From: Sphingopyxis sp. YR583
GTDB lineage: Bacteria; Pseudomonadota; Alphaproteobacteria; Sphingomonadales; Sphingomonadaceae
Direction: 5' to 3'
NCBI RefSeq assembly: GCF_900108295.1
Contig: NZ_FNWK01000002.1
Location: forward strand, 186,001-250,000
Length of the DNA: 64,000 nucleotides
The notes under the pieces were generated by a model. The model ran no database searches. It had not been told where the DNA came from and saw only the letters and a list, made by a program, of their open reading frames with translations. A program made the position numbers and the translations under genes. Below, piece by piece: positions 27,904 to 37,110 of this stretch; position 1 is the first letter of the stretch, and every line of letters starts with the position of its first letter.

Positions 27904-28631
27904 GCGAAGCGTGGCGGCAGTTTGGTGAAGCGCGCGCGGGCGGTATCCTGCTGATCGCAGATCATGCGTCGAATTTCGTGCCCGATGACATCGATCTCGG
28001 CGTCGAACCCGCGTTGCTTAACAACCATATCGCGATCGACATCGGGGTGGCCGAGGTGGCGGCATTGCTCGTCGAAGGCGGCGCGGTCGACGCCGCGATC
28101 CTCGGTGGCGTGTCGCGTCTCGTCGTCGACTGCAATCGTGACGAGGATGCGCCGGGGGTATTGCCCATCGCGAGCGACGGCCATGCGGTTCCCGGCAACG
28201 CGCTCGACGATGGTGCGCGCGAAGCCCGGCTCGCGCGCCTTTTTCGCCCCTATCATGCCCATATCGCCGCGACGATCACGTCGCATCGTCCTGCGATGAT
28301 CCTGTCGCTGCACAGCTTTACCCCGTCGCTTGCGGCACACCCCGATCAAGCTCGGCCTTGGCATGTCGGCGTCCTGTATAATGAGGACGACCGCCTCGCG
28401 GCGGCGGCAATTGCGGCTTTGGAAGCCGAAGATATGATCGTTGGCGATCAGCAGCCCTATTCGGGCAAACTGCTTAATGCGACGATGAACCGGCATGCCG
28501 AGGCGAACGGTGTACCCTATATCGGGATCGAGATGCGGCAGGATCTGGTGTCCGGCGCGGCAGGGCAAGCGTTGTTCGCGGAGCGGCTTTCGCGCATGTG
28601 CAGCAAAGTTGCATTGAATCTGCCCAAATAG
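27900..28631 (+). CDS. N-formylglutamate amidohydrolase-family protein
   Basis: 243 residues from a GTG overlapping the ispE stop, with AGGAG upstream. Family segments: LLIADHASNFVPDD, IDIGVAEVAALL, LVVDCNRDED, ILSLHSFTPSL and a C-terminal GIEMRQDLV. Members hydrolyse N-formyl-glutamate to glutamate and formate in histidine breakdown. No hut genes are in view, so the substrate may be another N-formyl or N-acyl amino acid. Translation appears coupled to ispE. Confidence 0.85.
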   Translation: MSEAWRQFGEARAGGILLIADHASNFVPDDIDLGVEPALLNNHIAIDIGVAEVAALLVEGGAVDAAILGGVSRLVVDCNRDEDAPGVLPIASDGHAVPGNALDDGAREARLARLFRPYHAHIAATITSHRPAMILSLHSFTPSLAAHPDQARPWHVGVLYNEDDRLAAAAIAALEAEDMIVGDQQPYSGKLLNATMNRHAEANGVPYIGIEMRQDLVSGAAGQALFAERLSRMCSKVALNLPK

Positions 28632-28690
28632 GCGTGTAGAGGCGCGTTTCTTCGCATATTTTTGAAATAAAATTATCAGGACTGTCGAAA

Positions 28691-30550
28691 ATGCCTTCAT
28701 ATCGTTCGCGTACCACGACCCATGGCCGCAATATGGCCGGCGCCCGCGGCCTCTGGCGGGCGACGGGGATGAAGGACAGCGACTTCGGCAAGCCGATCAT
28801 CGCGGTGGTCAACAGCTTCACCCAGTTCGTCCCCGGCCATGTTCACCTGAAAGACCTGGGCCAGATGGTCGCGCGCGAGATCGAGGCGCATGGCGGCGCC
28901 GCCAAGGAATTCAACACGATTGCGGTCGATGACGGGATCGCGATGGGGCACGACGGCATGCTTTACAGCCTGCCGAGCCGCGACCTGATCGCCGACAGCG
29001 TCGAATATATGGTCAATGCGCACTGCGCCGACGCGATGGTCTGCATCTCCAACTGCGACAAGATCACCCCGGGGATGCTGATGGCGGCGCTGCGGATCAA
29101 TATTCCCGTCGTATTCGTCTCGGGCGGGCCGATGGAAGCGGGCAAGGTCGTCATCAAGGGCAAGGAGGTCGCGCTCGACCTGGTCGATGCGATGGTCGCC
29201 GCCGCCGACGAGAAGTACAGCGACGAGGAGGTCACCGCGATCGAGCAGGCGGCGTGCCCGACCTGCGGCTCGTGCTCGGGCATGTTCACCGCCAACTCGA
29301 TGAACTGCCTGACCGAAGCACTGGGGCTGTCGCTGCCGGGCAATGGCTCGACGCTGGCGACGCACGCCGACCGCAAGGCGCTGTTCCTCAACGCCGGCCG
29401 TTTGGTCGTCGACATGTGCCGCCGCCATTATGAGGAGGACGACAAGAGCGTATTGCCGCGCAACATCGCAACTTTCGAGGCGTTCGAAAATGCGATGAGC
29501 CTCGATATCGCGATGGGCGGATCGACGAATACGGTGCTGCACCTGCTCGCCGCGGCGTTCGAAGCCGGGGTCGATTTCACGATGGAGGATATCGACCGCC
29601 TCTCGCGCCGCGTGCCGTGCCTGTCGAAAGTCGCGCCTGCCAAGAGCGACGTTCATATGGAAGATGTCCACCGTGCGGGCGGGATCATGGCGATCCTCGG
29701 CCAACTCGAGCGCGCGGGCTTGCTCCATGCGCACCTGCCGACGGTCCACAGCGCAACGCTCGGCGATGCGTTAAACAAATGGGATATTTCGCGCACCAAC
29801 GATCCCGATGTGCAGAAATTCTTCATGGCCGCGCCGGGCGGGGTGCCGACGCAGACCGCATTCAGTCAGGATCGCCGCTGGGACAGCCTCGATCTGGATC
29901 GGGAAGGCGGCGTGATCCGTTCGGCCGATCACGCGTTCAGCAAGGACGGCGGGCTTGCCGTTCTGTCGGGCAATATCGCGCTCGACGGCTGCATCGTGAA
30001 GACCGCGGGGGTCGACGAAAGCATCCTCAAATTCTCTGGTCCCGCGAAGGTTTATGAAAGCCAGGATGCGGCGGTTGCGGGTATCCTGACCGGGCAGGTC
30101 GAGGCGGGCGACGTCGTCGTTATCCGCTACGAGGGGCCGAAGGGCGGGCCGGGAATGCAGGAAATGCTCTATCCGACGAGCTATCTCAAATCGAAGGGGC
30201 TCGGCGCGGCGTGCGCGCTGATCACCGACGGGCGCTTCTCCGGCGGCACGTCGGGCCTCTCGATCGGCCATGTTTCGCCCGAAGCAGCCGAAGGCGGCAC
30301 GATCGGGCTGGTCGAAAATGGCGACCTGATCAATATCGACATCCCGTCGCGGACGATCATGTTGGCGGTGGCGGACAGCGTGCTGGCCGAACGCCGGGCC
30401 GCGATGGAGGCGAGGGGCGATCTGGCGTGGCAGCCCGAAAAGGCGCGCCCGCGCAAGGTTTCGGTAGCACTTCAGGCCTATGCCGCGATGACGACGAGCG
30501 CCGCGCGCGGCGCGGTGCGCGACCTGTCGCAGTTGAAGGGCAAGGGATGA
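28691..30550 (+). CDS. ilvD: dihydroxy-acid dehydratase
   Basis: 619 residues, close to E. coli IlvD (616). Cluster cysteines Cys122 in [11 protein letters not shown] and Cys189/192/195 in [11 protein letters not shown]. The first-ligand region reads [13 protein letters not shown] as in E. coli, not the PCN form of the plant/mycobacterial [2Fe-2S] enzymes, so an oxygen-sensitive [4Fe-4S] type is expected. C-terminal [20 protein letters not shown] is conserved. It makes the 2-keto acids for valine and isoleucine. The leader is 59 bases and AT-rich; no attenuator peptide is evident. Confidence 0.97.
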   Translation: MPSYRSRTTTHGRNMAGARGLWRATGMKDSDFGKPIIAVVNSFTQFVPGHVHLKDLGQMVAREIEAHGGAAKEFNTIAVDDGIAMGHDGMLYSLPSRDLIADSVEYMVNAHCADAMVCISNCDKITPGMLMAALRINIPVVFVSGGPMEAGKVVIKGKEVALDLVDAMVAAADEKYSDEEVTAIEQAACPTCGSCSGMFTANSMNCLTEALGLSLPGNGSTLATHADRKALFLNAGRLVVDMCRRHYEEDDKSVLPRNIATFEAFENAMSLDIAMGGSTNTVLHLLAAAFEAGVDFTMEDIDRLSRRVPCLSKVAPAKSDVHMEDVHRAGGIMAILGQLERAGLLHAHLPTVHSATLGDALNKWDISRTNDPDVQKFFMAAPGGVPTQTAFSQDRRWDSLDLDREGGVIRSADHAFSKDGGLAVLSGNIALDGCIVKTAGVDESILKFSGPAKVYESQDAAVAGILTGQVEAGDVVVIRYEGPKGGPGMQEMLYPTSYLKSKGLGAACALITDGRFSGGTSGLSIGHVSPEAAEGGTIGLVENGDLINIDIPSRTIMLAVADSVLAERRAAMEARGDLAWQPEKARPRKVSVALQAYAAMTTSAARGAVRDLSQLKGKG

Positions 30551-30936
30551 AAAGGTTCGGGGGGGTATTGCTGACGCTGGTGGCGCTTGCGGGCTGCGAC
30601 CGCGCACCCGACAATAGCGACCTCGCCGACGCCGAGGCGCGCGGGTCGCGCGAAGCGGCCGAGAATGGCCGGATCGAATGCGCGCTCGAGGGCACGAAGC
30701 TGTTCGACCGCACCTGCACGGTCGAGGAAATGAGCGGTGAGGGCGGAACGATCCTCGTCGTCGGGCGCGGCAATGTCGGTTATCGCCGCCTGCAGATCAC
30801 GACCGACGGGCGCGGTGTCATCTCGGCCGACGGCGCCGAGCCCGCGAAGGTCAGCATTGTCGGCAACAATATGATCGAGGTCGCGATCGGCAAGGACCGC
30901 TATCGACTGCCCGCCAATACGGGCGGCGTGAAATAG
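30547..30936 (+). CDS. small predicted lipoprotein
   Basis: 129 residues. [17 protein letters not shown] is a lipoprotein signal with lipobox ALAGC (Cys17). The mature part has two cysteines ([15 protein letters not shown]) that could form a disulfide, then a beta-rich stretch with [18 protein letters not shown]. The ATG overlaps the ilvD stop (ATGA). Function unknown; related small lipoproteins in sphingomonads sit in the same place by my recollection, which is not verifiable here. Confidence 0.8.
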   Translation: MKRFGGVLLTLVALAGCDRAPDNSDLADAEARGSREAAENGRIECALEGTKLFDRTCTVEEMSGEGGTILVVGRGNVGYRRLQITTDGRGVISADGAEPAKVSIVGNNMIEVAIGKDRYRLPANTGGVK

Positions 30937-30971
30937 CGGAAATTTGGACGCGCTCGTGCTAGGGAAAGGCG

Positions 30972-32324
30972 ATGTCCGTTCCCGCCGATGCCCCGATCCT
31001 GACCACCAAGGCGATGCGCGAGGCCGAGGCGGCTTGCGCGATTCAAGGGACTTCGCTGGCTGAACTGATGGAACTTGCGGGCGCGGCCGTCGCCGACACG
31101 GCGTGGCGCATGGCCGCGGGCGCGCCGATACTGATCCTTTGTGGCCCCGGAAACAACGGCGGCGACGGCTATGTCGCGGCGCGCCGGCTGGCCGAACGCG
31201 GCGCCGAGGTGCGCGTTGCCGCGCTGGCCGAACCCGCGACCGACCTGGCAAGGGCGGCGCGCGCCGGGTGGAGCGGGCCCGTGGAAGCGCTGAACGGGCG
31301 TCTGCCCCCTGCGCCCCTGATCGTCGATGCGCTTTTCGGGTTCGGGCTGACGCGGCCGATTTCGGACGAGTTGGCGACGATCCTTGGGCATTTTGCGGAC
31401 CGGCGCATCCTGGCGGTCGACGTCCCCAGCGGTGTCGACAGCGACGGTTCGACCGACTGGATGCCGCCGCTTCGCGCCGATGTCACGCTGGCACTGGGCG
31501 CGCTGAAGCCCGCGCATGTGCTCTTGCCGACAGCGCCGACCTGCGGGCGCGTGTTGCTTGCACCGATCGGGATATCGGCGAGCAAGGCGATGCGAACGCT
31601 GCCGAAGCCGCAAATAGGCGAACCCGATGCGGCGGCGCATAAGTTCACGCGCGGCACGGTGCTCGTCTTTGCGGGGCCGATGCGCGGTGCGGCGGGGCTC
31701 TGCGCTGCGGCGGCACTTCGCGCAGGAGCGGGCTATGTCGTGCTCGAAGGCGGCGCCCCGCCGCCTTTCGCCGCGATCATAGCCGAAAGCGACGCCCGGA
31801 TTGGCGAACGGCTGGGCGATCCCCGTGTCGGCGCTGTCGTCATCGGCCCGGGATTTCCCGCGGGAGACGAATTGCTGTTCGACGTCGAGGCCGTGCTCGA
31901 TTCGGGCAAACCGCTCGTCCTCGATGCGGCCGCCATCGACGCCGCGCTGCCGCGCCTGTCCGAAACGCCGCGCAGGGCGATCCTGACCCCGCATGAGGGC
32001 GAGCTCGCGCGCGCCTTTCCGCAGCTTTACGGCAACAAGATCGACCGCGCGAAAGCCGCGGCGGTGCGGACACAGGCCGTCGTCGTCTATAAGGGTGCCG
32101 ACACGATTATCGCGGCGCCCGACGGGCGCGTTGCTGCGGCTTGGCCGGGCAGCCCCTGGCTTGCCACGGCGGGGACGGGTGATGTGCTTGCCGGGGCGTG
32201 CGGCGCGATGCTCGCAAGCGGGATCGATGCCTTCGACGCGGCTGCGGCGGCAGTGGGGTGGCATATCGCGCAAGCCGCGCGTATAGGCCCCGGCCTTGTA
32301 GCCGACGATCTGGTTAGGGACTGA
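30972..32324 (+). CDS. nnr: bifunctional NAD(P)H-hydrate epimerase/dehydratase
   Basis: 450 residues. N-terminal YjeF/epimerase domain: LCGPGNNGGDGYVAARRLA and VDVPSGVDSDG. C-terminal ADP/ATP-dependent dehydratase (ribokinase-like): FAGPMRGAAGLCAAAALRAG, LTPHEGELARAF, and GTGDVLAGACGAML. It repairs damaged NADHX/NADPHX. Somewhat shorter than E. coli Nnr (515), with trimming spread along the protein. It follows the lipoprotein and is one base from the next gene. Confidence 0.95.
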   Translation: MSVPADAPILTTKAMREAEAACAIQGTSLAELMELAGAAVADTAWRMAAGAPILILCGPGNNGGDGYVAARRLAERGAEVRVAALAEPATDLARAARAGWSGPVEALNGRLPPAPLIVDALFGFGLTRPISDELATILGHFADRRILAVDVPSGVDSDGSTDWMPPLRADVTLALGALKPAHVLLPTAPTCGRVLLAPIGISASKAMRTLPKPQIGEPDAAAHKFTRGTVLVFAGPMRGAAGLCAAAALRAGAGYVVLEGGAPPPFAAIIAESDARIGERLGDPRVGAVVIGPGFPAGDELLFDVEAVLDSGKPLVLDAAAIDAALPRLSETPRRAILTPHEGELARAFPQLYGNKIDRAKAAAVRTQAVVVYKGADTIIAAPDGRVAAAWPGSPWLATAGTGDVLAGACGAMLASGIDAFDAAAAAVGWHIAQAARIGPGLVADDLVRD

Positions 32325-32325
32325 A

Positions 32326-33525
32326 ATGAGTGAAGCTGCGCTGATCGAGCGCATCGCCGCGCGCGGCGATGGCGTGACGGGCGACGGCCGTCATGTGACG
32401 GGCGGCGTACCGGGCGACCGCGTGCGCGCCGACGGGATCATCATTCCGGGCCCGAACCGGACCGAGCCGCCGTGCCGTCATTTCGGCAAATGCGGCGGCT
32501 GCCAGTTGCAGCATGTCGCCGAACCCGCGCTCGCCGATTTCGTGCGCGACCGCGTTGCGGGTGGGCTTGAGGGGCAGAATGTGACCGGCGTAGAGGTGCT
32601 GCCTGCGGTGCTGTCGCCGCCGGAAAGCCGCCGCCGTGCCGTTCTGACCGCGCTTCGTACCGGCAAGCAGGTCGCGATCGGTTTCAACGCCGCGCAGAGC
32701 AACCAGATCGTCGATATGCGGATGTGCCCGCTGTTGCTGCCCGAACTCTTTGCGCTGATCGCCCCGGTGCGCGAACTGCTGGTGATGATCGCGCAGCCGC
32801 GGCGCCCGGTGAAGGTCAAGATGCAGATGCTCGATCAGGGCGTCGAACTAATCCTCGAGGGCGTGAAAGCCGAGGGGCTCGACGCCGCGATGGCGCTGCA
32901 GGATTTTGCCGGCGCGCACAATTTGGCGCGCTTCGCGATCGATCAGGGGGACGGGCTCGAGATCCTCTGGCAGCCCGAGCCGCCGACGATGCGCTTTGGC
33001 GATATCCTCGTCGAAGTGCCGCCCTTTGCTTTCCTGCAGCCGACGAGCGCGGGACAGGCGGCGCTGGTCGAGGCGGTGGGCAATGCCATCGGCGATGCCG
33101 GCGCGGTCGCCGACCTGTTTGCGGGTGTCGGCACCTTTGCCCTGTCGGTGCAGGCGGGGCGCAAAGTCTATGCCGCCGAGGGTGCGCGCGATGCTATCGC
33201 GGCGCTGACGGGAGCGGCGAACCGCGCGCGGGCGCTCGTCGCGACCGAGCATCGCGACCTGTTCCGGCGGCCGCTGGTGCCCGCCGAGCTGAATCGCTTT
33301 GGCGCGGTCATCCTCGATCCGCCGCGCGCGGGCGCCGAGGAGCAGGTGAAGCAGTTGGCAATGTCGGCTGCGCCGGTCATCGCCTATGTCAGCTGCAACC
33401 CAGCAAGTTTCGCGCGCGATGCGAAGACGCTGATCGACGCCGGCTACGCGCTCGATTGGGTCCAGCCCGTCGGCCAGTTCCGTTGGTCGACCCATGTGGA
33501 ACTGGCCGCGCGCTTTTCACGCTAA
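32326..33525 (+). CDS. TrmA/RlmD-family class I RNA (uracil-5-)-methyltransferase
   Basis: 399 residues. Fe-S cysteines CRHFGKCGGCQLQH and later RMCPLLL. SAM motif ADLFAGVGTFALSV, then VILDPPRAGAEEQV and the nucleophilic Cys with YVSCNPASFARD. The N-terminal TRAM domain is reduced. This is the RumA/RlmD type that methylates a 23S rRNA uridine, but TrmA-like tRNA specificity cannot be ruled out. One base separates it from nnr; 14 bases separate its stop from the convergent MAPEG gene. Confidence 0.9.
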   Translation: MSEAALIERIAARGDGVTGDGRHVTGGVPGDRVRADGIIIPGPNRTEPPCRHFGKCGGCQLQHVAEPALADFVRDRVAGGLEGQNVTGVEVLPAVLSPPESRRRAVLTALRTGKQVAIGFNAAQSNQIVDMRMCPLLLPELFALIAPVRELLVMIAQPRRPVKVKMQMLDQGVELILEGVKAEGLDAAMALQDFAGAHNLARFAIDQGDGLEILWQPEPPTMRFGDILVEVPPFAFLQPTSAGQAALVEAVGNAIGDAGAVADLFAGVGTFALSVQAGRKVYAAEGARDAIAALTGAANRARALVATEHRDLFRRPLVPAELNRFGAVILDPPRAGAEEQVKQLAMSAAPVIAYVSCNPASFARDAKTLIDAGYALDWVQPVGQFRWSTHVELAARFSR

Positions 33526-33539
33526 AGGCTCAAAAAGGC

Positions 33540-33974
33540 TCAGTGCAGCACGAAGCCCATGAAGGCGTGGATGCAGAGCGCGAGCAGCGCGAGGCTCGCC
33601 AGCGCGAAAATGACGAAGCGCCACATCACGCGGTTCACCGTCGCCTGGATGAGGCTGTGCAGGATGCGCAGGGCGACATAGGCCCAGGCTAGCTGGCTAT
33701 TGAGCCCGCCGCCCATGCCGCCGACCGCCAGTGCCAGCGCGACGGCGTAAAACACCGTAGGCTGTTCCATCAGATGGTTATAGTTATGCGCCTTCCACTG
33801 CACTTCGGGCGGCAGCACCTCGTCGAGCCCGCGGCCCGTCGTTCCGACGAGATTCTTCGCGTCGATCTTGGCGCGCTGCATCGCCGGGATGCGCGTTGCG
33901 TACATCCATAGCCACATGATCATCGACCAGAGCGCCAGCGTTGCGACCGGCCCCAATATCGCGTTCGTATCCAT
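33540..33974 (-). CDS. MAPEG-family membrane protein (copy 2)
   Basis: 144 residues with four predicted membrane helices. The MAPEG hallmark reads WKAHNYNHLMEQPTVFYAVALALA, then LAWAYVALRILHSLIQATVNRVMWRF. Members are membrane glutathione S-transferase/peroxidase-like proteins; in bacteria the activity is rarely known. GAGGGG lies at good distance from the ATG. It follows a paralogue by 11 bases and aligns with it along the whole length, so the pair is a tandem duplication. Confidence 0.88.
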   Translation of the reverse strand: MDTNAILGPVATLALWSMIMWLWMYATRIPAMQRAKIDAKNLVGTTGRGLDEVLPPEVQWKAHNYNHLMEQPTVFYAVALALAVGGMGGGLNSQLAWAYVALRILHSLIQATVNRVMWRFVIFALASLALLALCIHAFMGFVLH

Positions 33975-33985
33975 TGTTTTTCCCC

Positions 33986-34417
33986 TCAACCCAAAGTGGC
34001 GATCACGGCGAGCAGCGACAGCGCGAACAGGCACAATGTCGCGACCGAAAAAATCACGAAACGGACAGGTACCCGGTTCACCGTCGACTGCCACAGGCTG
34101 TGAACGATGCGCAGCACGACATAGGCCCAGGCCAGCCCGCGCGTCAGGTCGGTGCTGCCGCCCGACAGGTGCAGGAAGATGATCACCGCATAGAAGATCG
34201 TCGGCTGTTCGCAGAGATGCGTGTAATTGTGCGACTTCCAGTTGGTGAGCGGTGGCAGCACCCCTTCCAGATCGACGCCGCGTCCGCCCGGCGGTGCGGC
34301 CTTCAGGTCGATACCGACCTTTGAAAAGGCCCGGAATCGCGTCACGCCGGCCCAGACCAGTACGATCAGCGTCCACAGGACAAGCACCGCACCGGGTGCA
34401 AGAAGACTTTCGGACAT
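33986..34417 (-). CDS. MAPEG-family membrane protein (copy 1)
   Basis: 143 residues from MSESLLAPGA, with AGGGGGGAG just upstream. Four helices. Hallmark WKSHNYTHLCEQPTIFYAVIIF and LAWAYVVLRIVHSLWQSTVNR parallel the downstream copy. Both have a DEVLPPE/EGVLPPL loop before the hallmark. First gene of the pair on the minus strand, divergent at distance from nothing obvious; the CoA-transferase gene ends 66 bases upstream on the same strand. Confidence 0.88.
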   Translation of the reverse strand: MSESLLAPGAVLVLWTLIVLVWAGVTRFRAFSKVGIDLKAAPPGGRGVDLEGVLPPLTNWKSHNYTHLCEQPTIFYAVIIFLHLSGGSTDLTRGLAWAYVVLRIVHSLWQSTVNRVPVRFVIFSVATLCLFALSLLAVIATLG

Positions 34418-34483
34418 GTGGCTCCCCCCTGTCTGTTTTGCGGCGATGCTAAGCCGCGATGCCGACAATGCAACCGGCGAAGT

Positions 34484-35629
34484 TCAGCGCGCCAGCTCGT
34501 CGCGGATGGCCGCGCCGTCGCCATCGACGCGCGGTGCGAAACCCAGGTCGCGGCGCGGCATCGCGCCATATTTTACCGGGGGCTGCATTTCGTGGAAGGC
34601 GCCGACATCGGGGTGCGTGCGGGGGCGGAAGAATTGGGTCGCGACGAAATGCGGATCTTCCTTGATGTCCTGAAGGTCGCGCGCCGCCATCGCCGGGATA
34701 TCGTTGTCGGCAAAAAGCTCCAGCCATTCGGCGCTGGTCTTGGCGGGCGTCTTGCGGGCGATCTCGCTGTAGATCATCGGCATATGCCGTCCCTCGGCTT
34801 TCGCTGCCTCATATTCCGGGGTTTCGAGCAGCTCGGCGCTTCCAAGCAGGCCCATCAACCGCATGGTCGATTCGGCCGTATAGGGGACGATAGCCAGATA
34901 GCCGTCGCTGGTCGGGAAGGGCTGGCGTGTCGGGTCGAGCTGGCGCGGATAACCTGCGGGCCCGATCGGCGGGTCGAGCGCGGCATCGCGCAGATGCTCG
35001 GTCAGCATGAAGGCAGCGAAGCATTCGAACATCGGCACCTCGACCTCTTGTCCCTCGCCGGTGCGCAGCTTGTGGACCAGTGCGGCAAGGATCGCCTGCG
35101 CCCCGAACTGACCGGCGATCTTGTCGGCGATCAGCGACGGGAAATAACGCGGGCTCGGGTTGCCGTCGACGCGCGGGAGCAGGCTTGTCGTGCCGGTCGC
35201 TGCCTGGATGACGTCGTCATAGGCCTGAAGATCCGCATAGGGACCGTCCTGCCCGAAACCGGTGCCGTGGACATAGATGATGTCGGGCTTCAGCGCCTTG
35301 CAGCCGTCATAGTCGAAACCGAGCCGCGCGATCGCCTTGCCCCGGACATTGTGGAAAAACACGTCGGCGGTCGCGATCAGGTCGCGCAGCGTCGCGGCAT
35401 CTTCCGGCTTTTTGAGGTCGAGTGCGATCGATCTTTTGCCGCGGTTCACGGTCAGGTGGATCGAGCCCATCGTCGGATCGGGCACGCCGCTGCCGAGATA
35501 GCGCGAGATATCGCCAAGCCCCGGCGTTTCGACCTTGATCACCTCCGCGCCAAGGTCGGCGAGCATCTGCGTCGCATAGGGGCCGAAGATGACCGTTGTC
35601 AGGTCGATGATGCGAATGCCGGACAGCAA
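34484..35629 (-). CDS. class III (CaiB/BaiF) CoA-transferase
   Basis: 381 residues. Family start GIRIIDLTTVIFGPYATQML, VIKVETPGLGD, NRGKRSIALDLKKPED, and catalytic Asp expected in SLIADKIAGQFG, followed by GEGQEVEVPMFEC. It moves CoA between carboxylic acids; many members act on bile acid, carnitine or aromatic substrates. The start is TTG with GGGAG ten bases upstream. No acyl-CoA gene adjoins it, so the substrate is unknown. Confidence 0.9.
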   Translation of the reverse strand: MLSGIRIIDLTTVIFGPYATQMLADLGAEVIKVETPGLGDISRYLGSGVPDPTMGSIHLTVNRGKRSIALDLKKPEDAATLRDLIATADVFFHNVRGKAIARLGFDYDGCKALKPDIIYVHGTGFGQDGPYADLQAYDDVIQAATGTTSLLPRVDGNPSPRYFPSLIADKIAGQFGAQAILAALVHKLRTGEGQEVEVPMFECFAAFMLTEHLRDAALDPPIGPAGYPRQLDPTRQPFPTSDGYLAIVPYTAESTMRLMGLLGSAELLETPEYEAAKAEGRHMPMIYSEIARKTPAKTSAEWLELFADNDIPAMAARDLQDIKEDPHFVATQFFRPRTHPDVGAFHEMQPPVKYGAMPRRDLGFAPRVDGDGAAIRDELAR

Positions 35630-35697
35630 GATTGTGCCACTCCCTTTTGTCGTTTCGGGGAGGATAGAATGATTTCGAAGTGAAACGGAAGAGGCGT

Positions 35698-37011
35698 TTA
35701 TGCGGTCGCTGTCGAATCCGCGCCCGCGGCATAGGCGGCGGAGATCTGGCGATAGGCGCGCGAGCGGAAGGCGATGATCGTCAGGACGACGCCGAGCAGC
35801 CCGGTGATCGTGAAGACCAGCGCGATGCCGCGCTCGGGGCCGCGGCCGAACCAGTCGCCGATTGCGGCGGCGCCCGCGCCGTCGGTCATGAAGGGAACGA
35901 AGACGAACTGCGTCAGCGGGGCGATCAGAAAGGCGGTCAGCGGCGAGGCGGCGAGCTCCACCGACTGTGCGAAACCGAAGACGCGGCCCTGCCGTTCATA
36001 GGGGACGACCTTTTGAAGCGCCGTCTGTTCGGCCGCTTCGGCATAGGGGCCGAGGAACAGCCACAGGAAACAGCCGATTGCGAGCAGCGGGATCGACGAC
36101 TGAATCGTGAAGATCGCGGCGACGATCCATTCGGCGAGGCAGACGAACAGCAGGGTCCGGATCGGATTCGCGCCAAGGCCGGTGCGCGCGATCACCGCGC
36201 CGCTGAGGATGAAGGCGGTGGAGGTGACCGCCCATAGCATTCCCCATTCCTCGACCTTCATAAGCGACAGGCCATAGGCGTCCATCAGCGCCATGAACAC
36301 GCCACCGAGCAGATTGTTGAAACAGGAAAAGAGGATCAGCGCGAAGAGGCCGGGGATGGCGAGGACGACGCGAAAAGTACCGGCAAGGTCGATGCGGTGC
36401 GGCTCGGCCTCCTCGGTGGACGCGCGCGCTTCGTCGATGCGAACGAACGACAGGTGAAGCGCGACGAGAAGCGACAACGCGATCGCGATGGCGAGCGTGG
36501 CGACCATCCCGCCCCACGCGACGAGGAAGCCGCTGATCGCCGATGTGGTCAGGAACCCGATGCCGCTGACGACGCCGACCAGCCCGTTCGCCTTGTCGCG
36601 GCGGTCTTCGGGCACGAGCAGCGTGACGAGCGTCGGCAGCGCGATCATGCGGATATTACCGACGATCATCCCGAACATGCTTGCAAGGATGAACAGCCAC
36701 AAGGTTGGGCTGGATATCTCCGCGGCGCGGATGGACGGATCGAGCGCATAGCCGCCGAGTGCCAGCGCGTAGAAGGTGCATGAGGCGAGGCTCGATACGA
36801 TCATCATGACGCGCTTGCCATGATGATCGACGAGACTGCCGAACCAGATGCCGAGCGCCGCCGTCAGCACCAGATAGATACCCGCGATCATCCCCGTCGC
36901 GAACACCGACTGGGTTTCGAGGAAGGTCCAGAAGGTCAGCGCGAACCACACCGTGAAATTGGTGACGTTCGCGACCAGATTATTGGCAAGGAGATGATGG
37001 AAGGGCTGCAT
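35698..37011 (-). CDS. MFS transporter
   Basis: 437 residues with about twelve hydrophobic helices. Motif A-like loop GSLVDHHGKRVMM between helices 2 and 3, and a matching PYERQGRVFGFAQ loop in the second half. Closest in feel to the MFS_3/EntS-type exporters. It lies downstream of the ornithine/lysine decarboxylase on the same strand but a strong terminator separates them. Export of a polyamine or siderophore is possible but not shown. Confidence 0.85.
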   Translation of the reverse strand: MQPFHHLLANNLVANVTNFTVWFALTFWTFLETQSVFATGMIAGIYLVLTAALGIWFGSLVDHHGKRVMMIVSSLASCTFYALALGGYALDPSIRAAEISSPTLWLFILASMFGMIVGNIRMIALPTLVTLLVPEDRRDKANGLVGVVSGIGFLTTSAISGFLVAWGGMVATLAIAIALSLLVALHLSFVRIDEARASTEEAEPHRIDLAGTFRVVLAIPGLFALILFSCFNNLLGGVFMALMDAYGLSLMKVEEWGMLWAVTSTAFILSGAVIARTGLGANPIRTLLFVCLAEWIVAAIFTIQSSIPLLAIGCFLWLFLGPYAEAAEQTALQKVVPYERQGRVFGFAQSVELAASPLTAFLIAPLTQFVFVPFMTDGAGAAAIGDWFGRGPERGIALVFTITGLLGVVLTIIAFRSRAYRQISAAYAAGADSTATA

Positions 37012-37055
37012 GGGCCGGGCAATCTAGCGTCTCGACCCGGCAACGCCAGCCCATA

Positions 37056-37088
37056 GAAAAGGGGCCGGCACATCGCGGCGCCGGCCCC
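37056..37088 (-). terminator. terminator of the ornithine/lysine decarboxylase gene
   Basis: Perfect 9-bp stem GGGGCCGGC (37061-37069) with GCCGGCCCC (37080-37088); in the minus-strand transcript it is followed by TTTTC. It lies 22 bases after the decarboxylase stop and 45 bases before the MFS gene. Confidence 0.88.
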
Positions 37089-37110
37089 CGTTCGAATGGT
37101 CAATCGTCAG

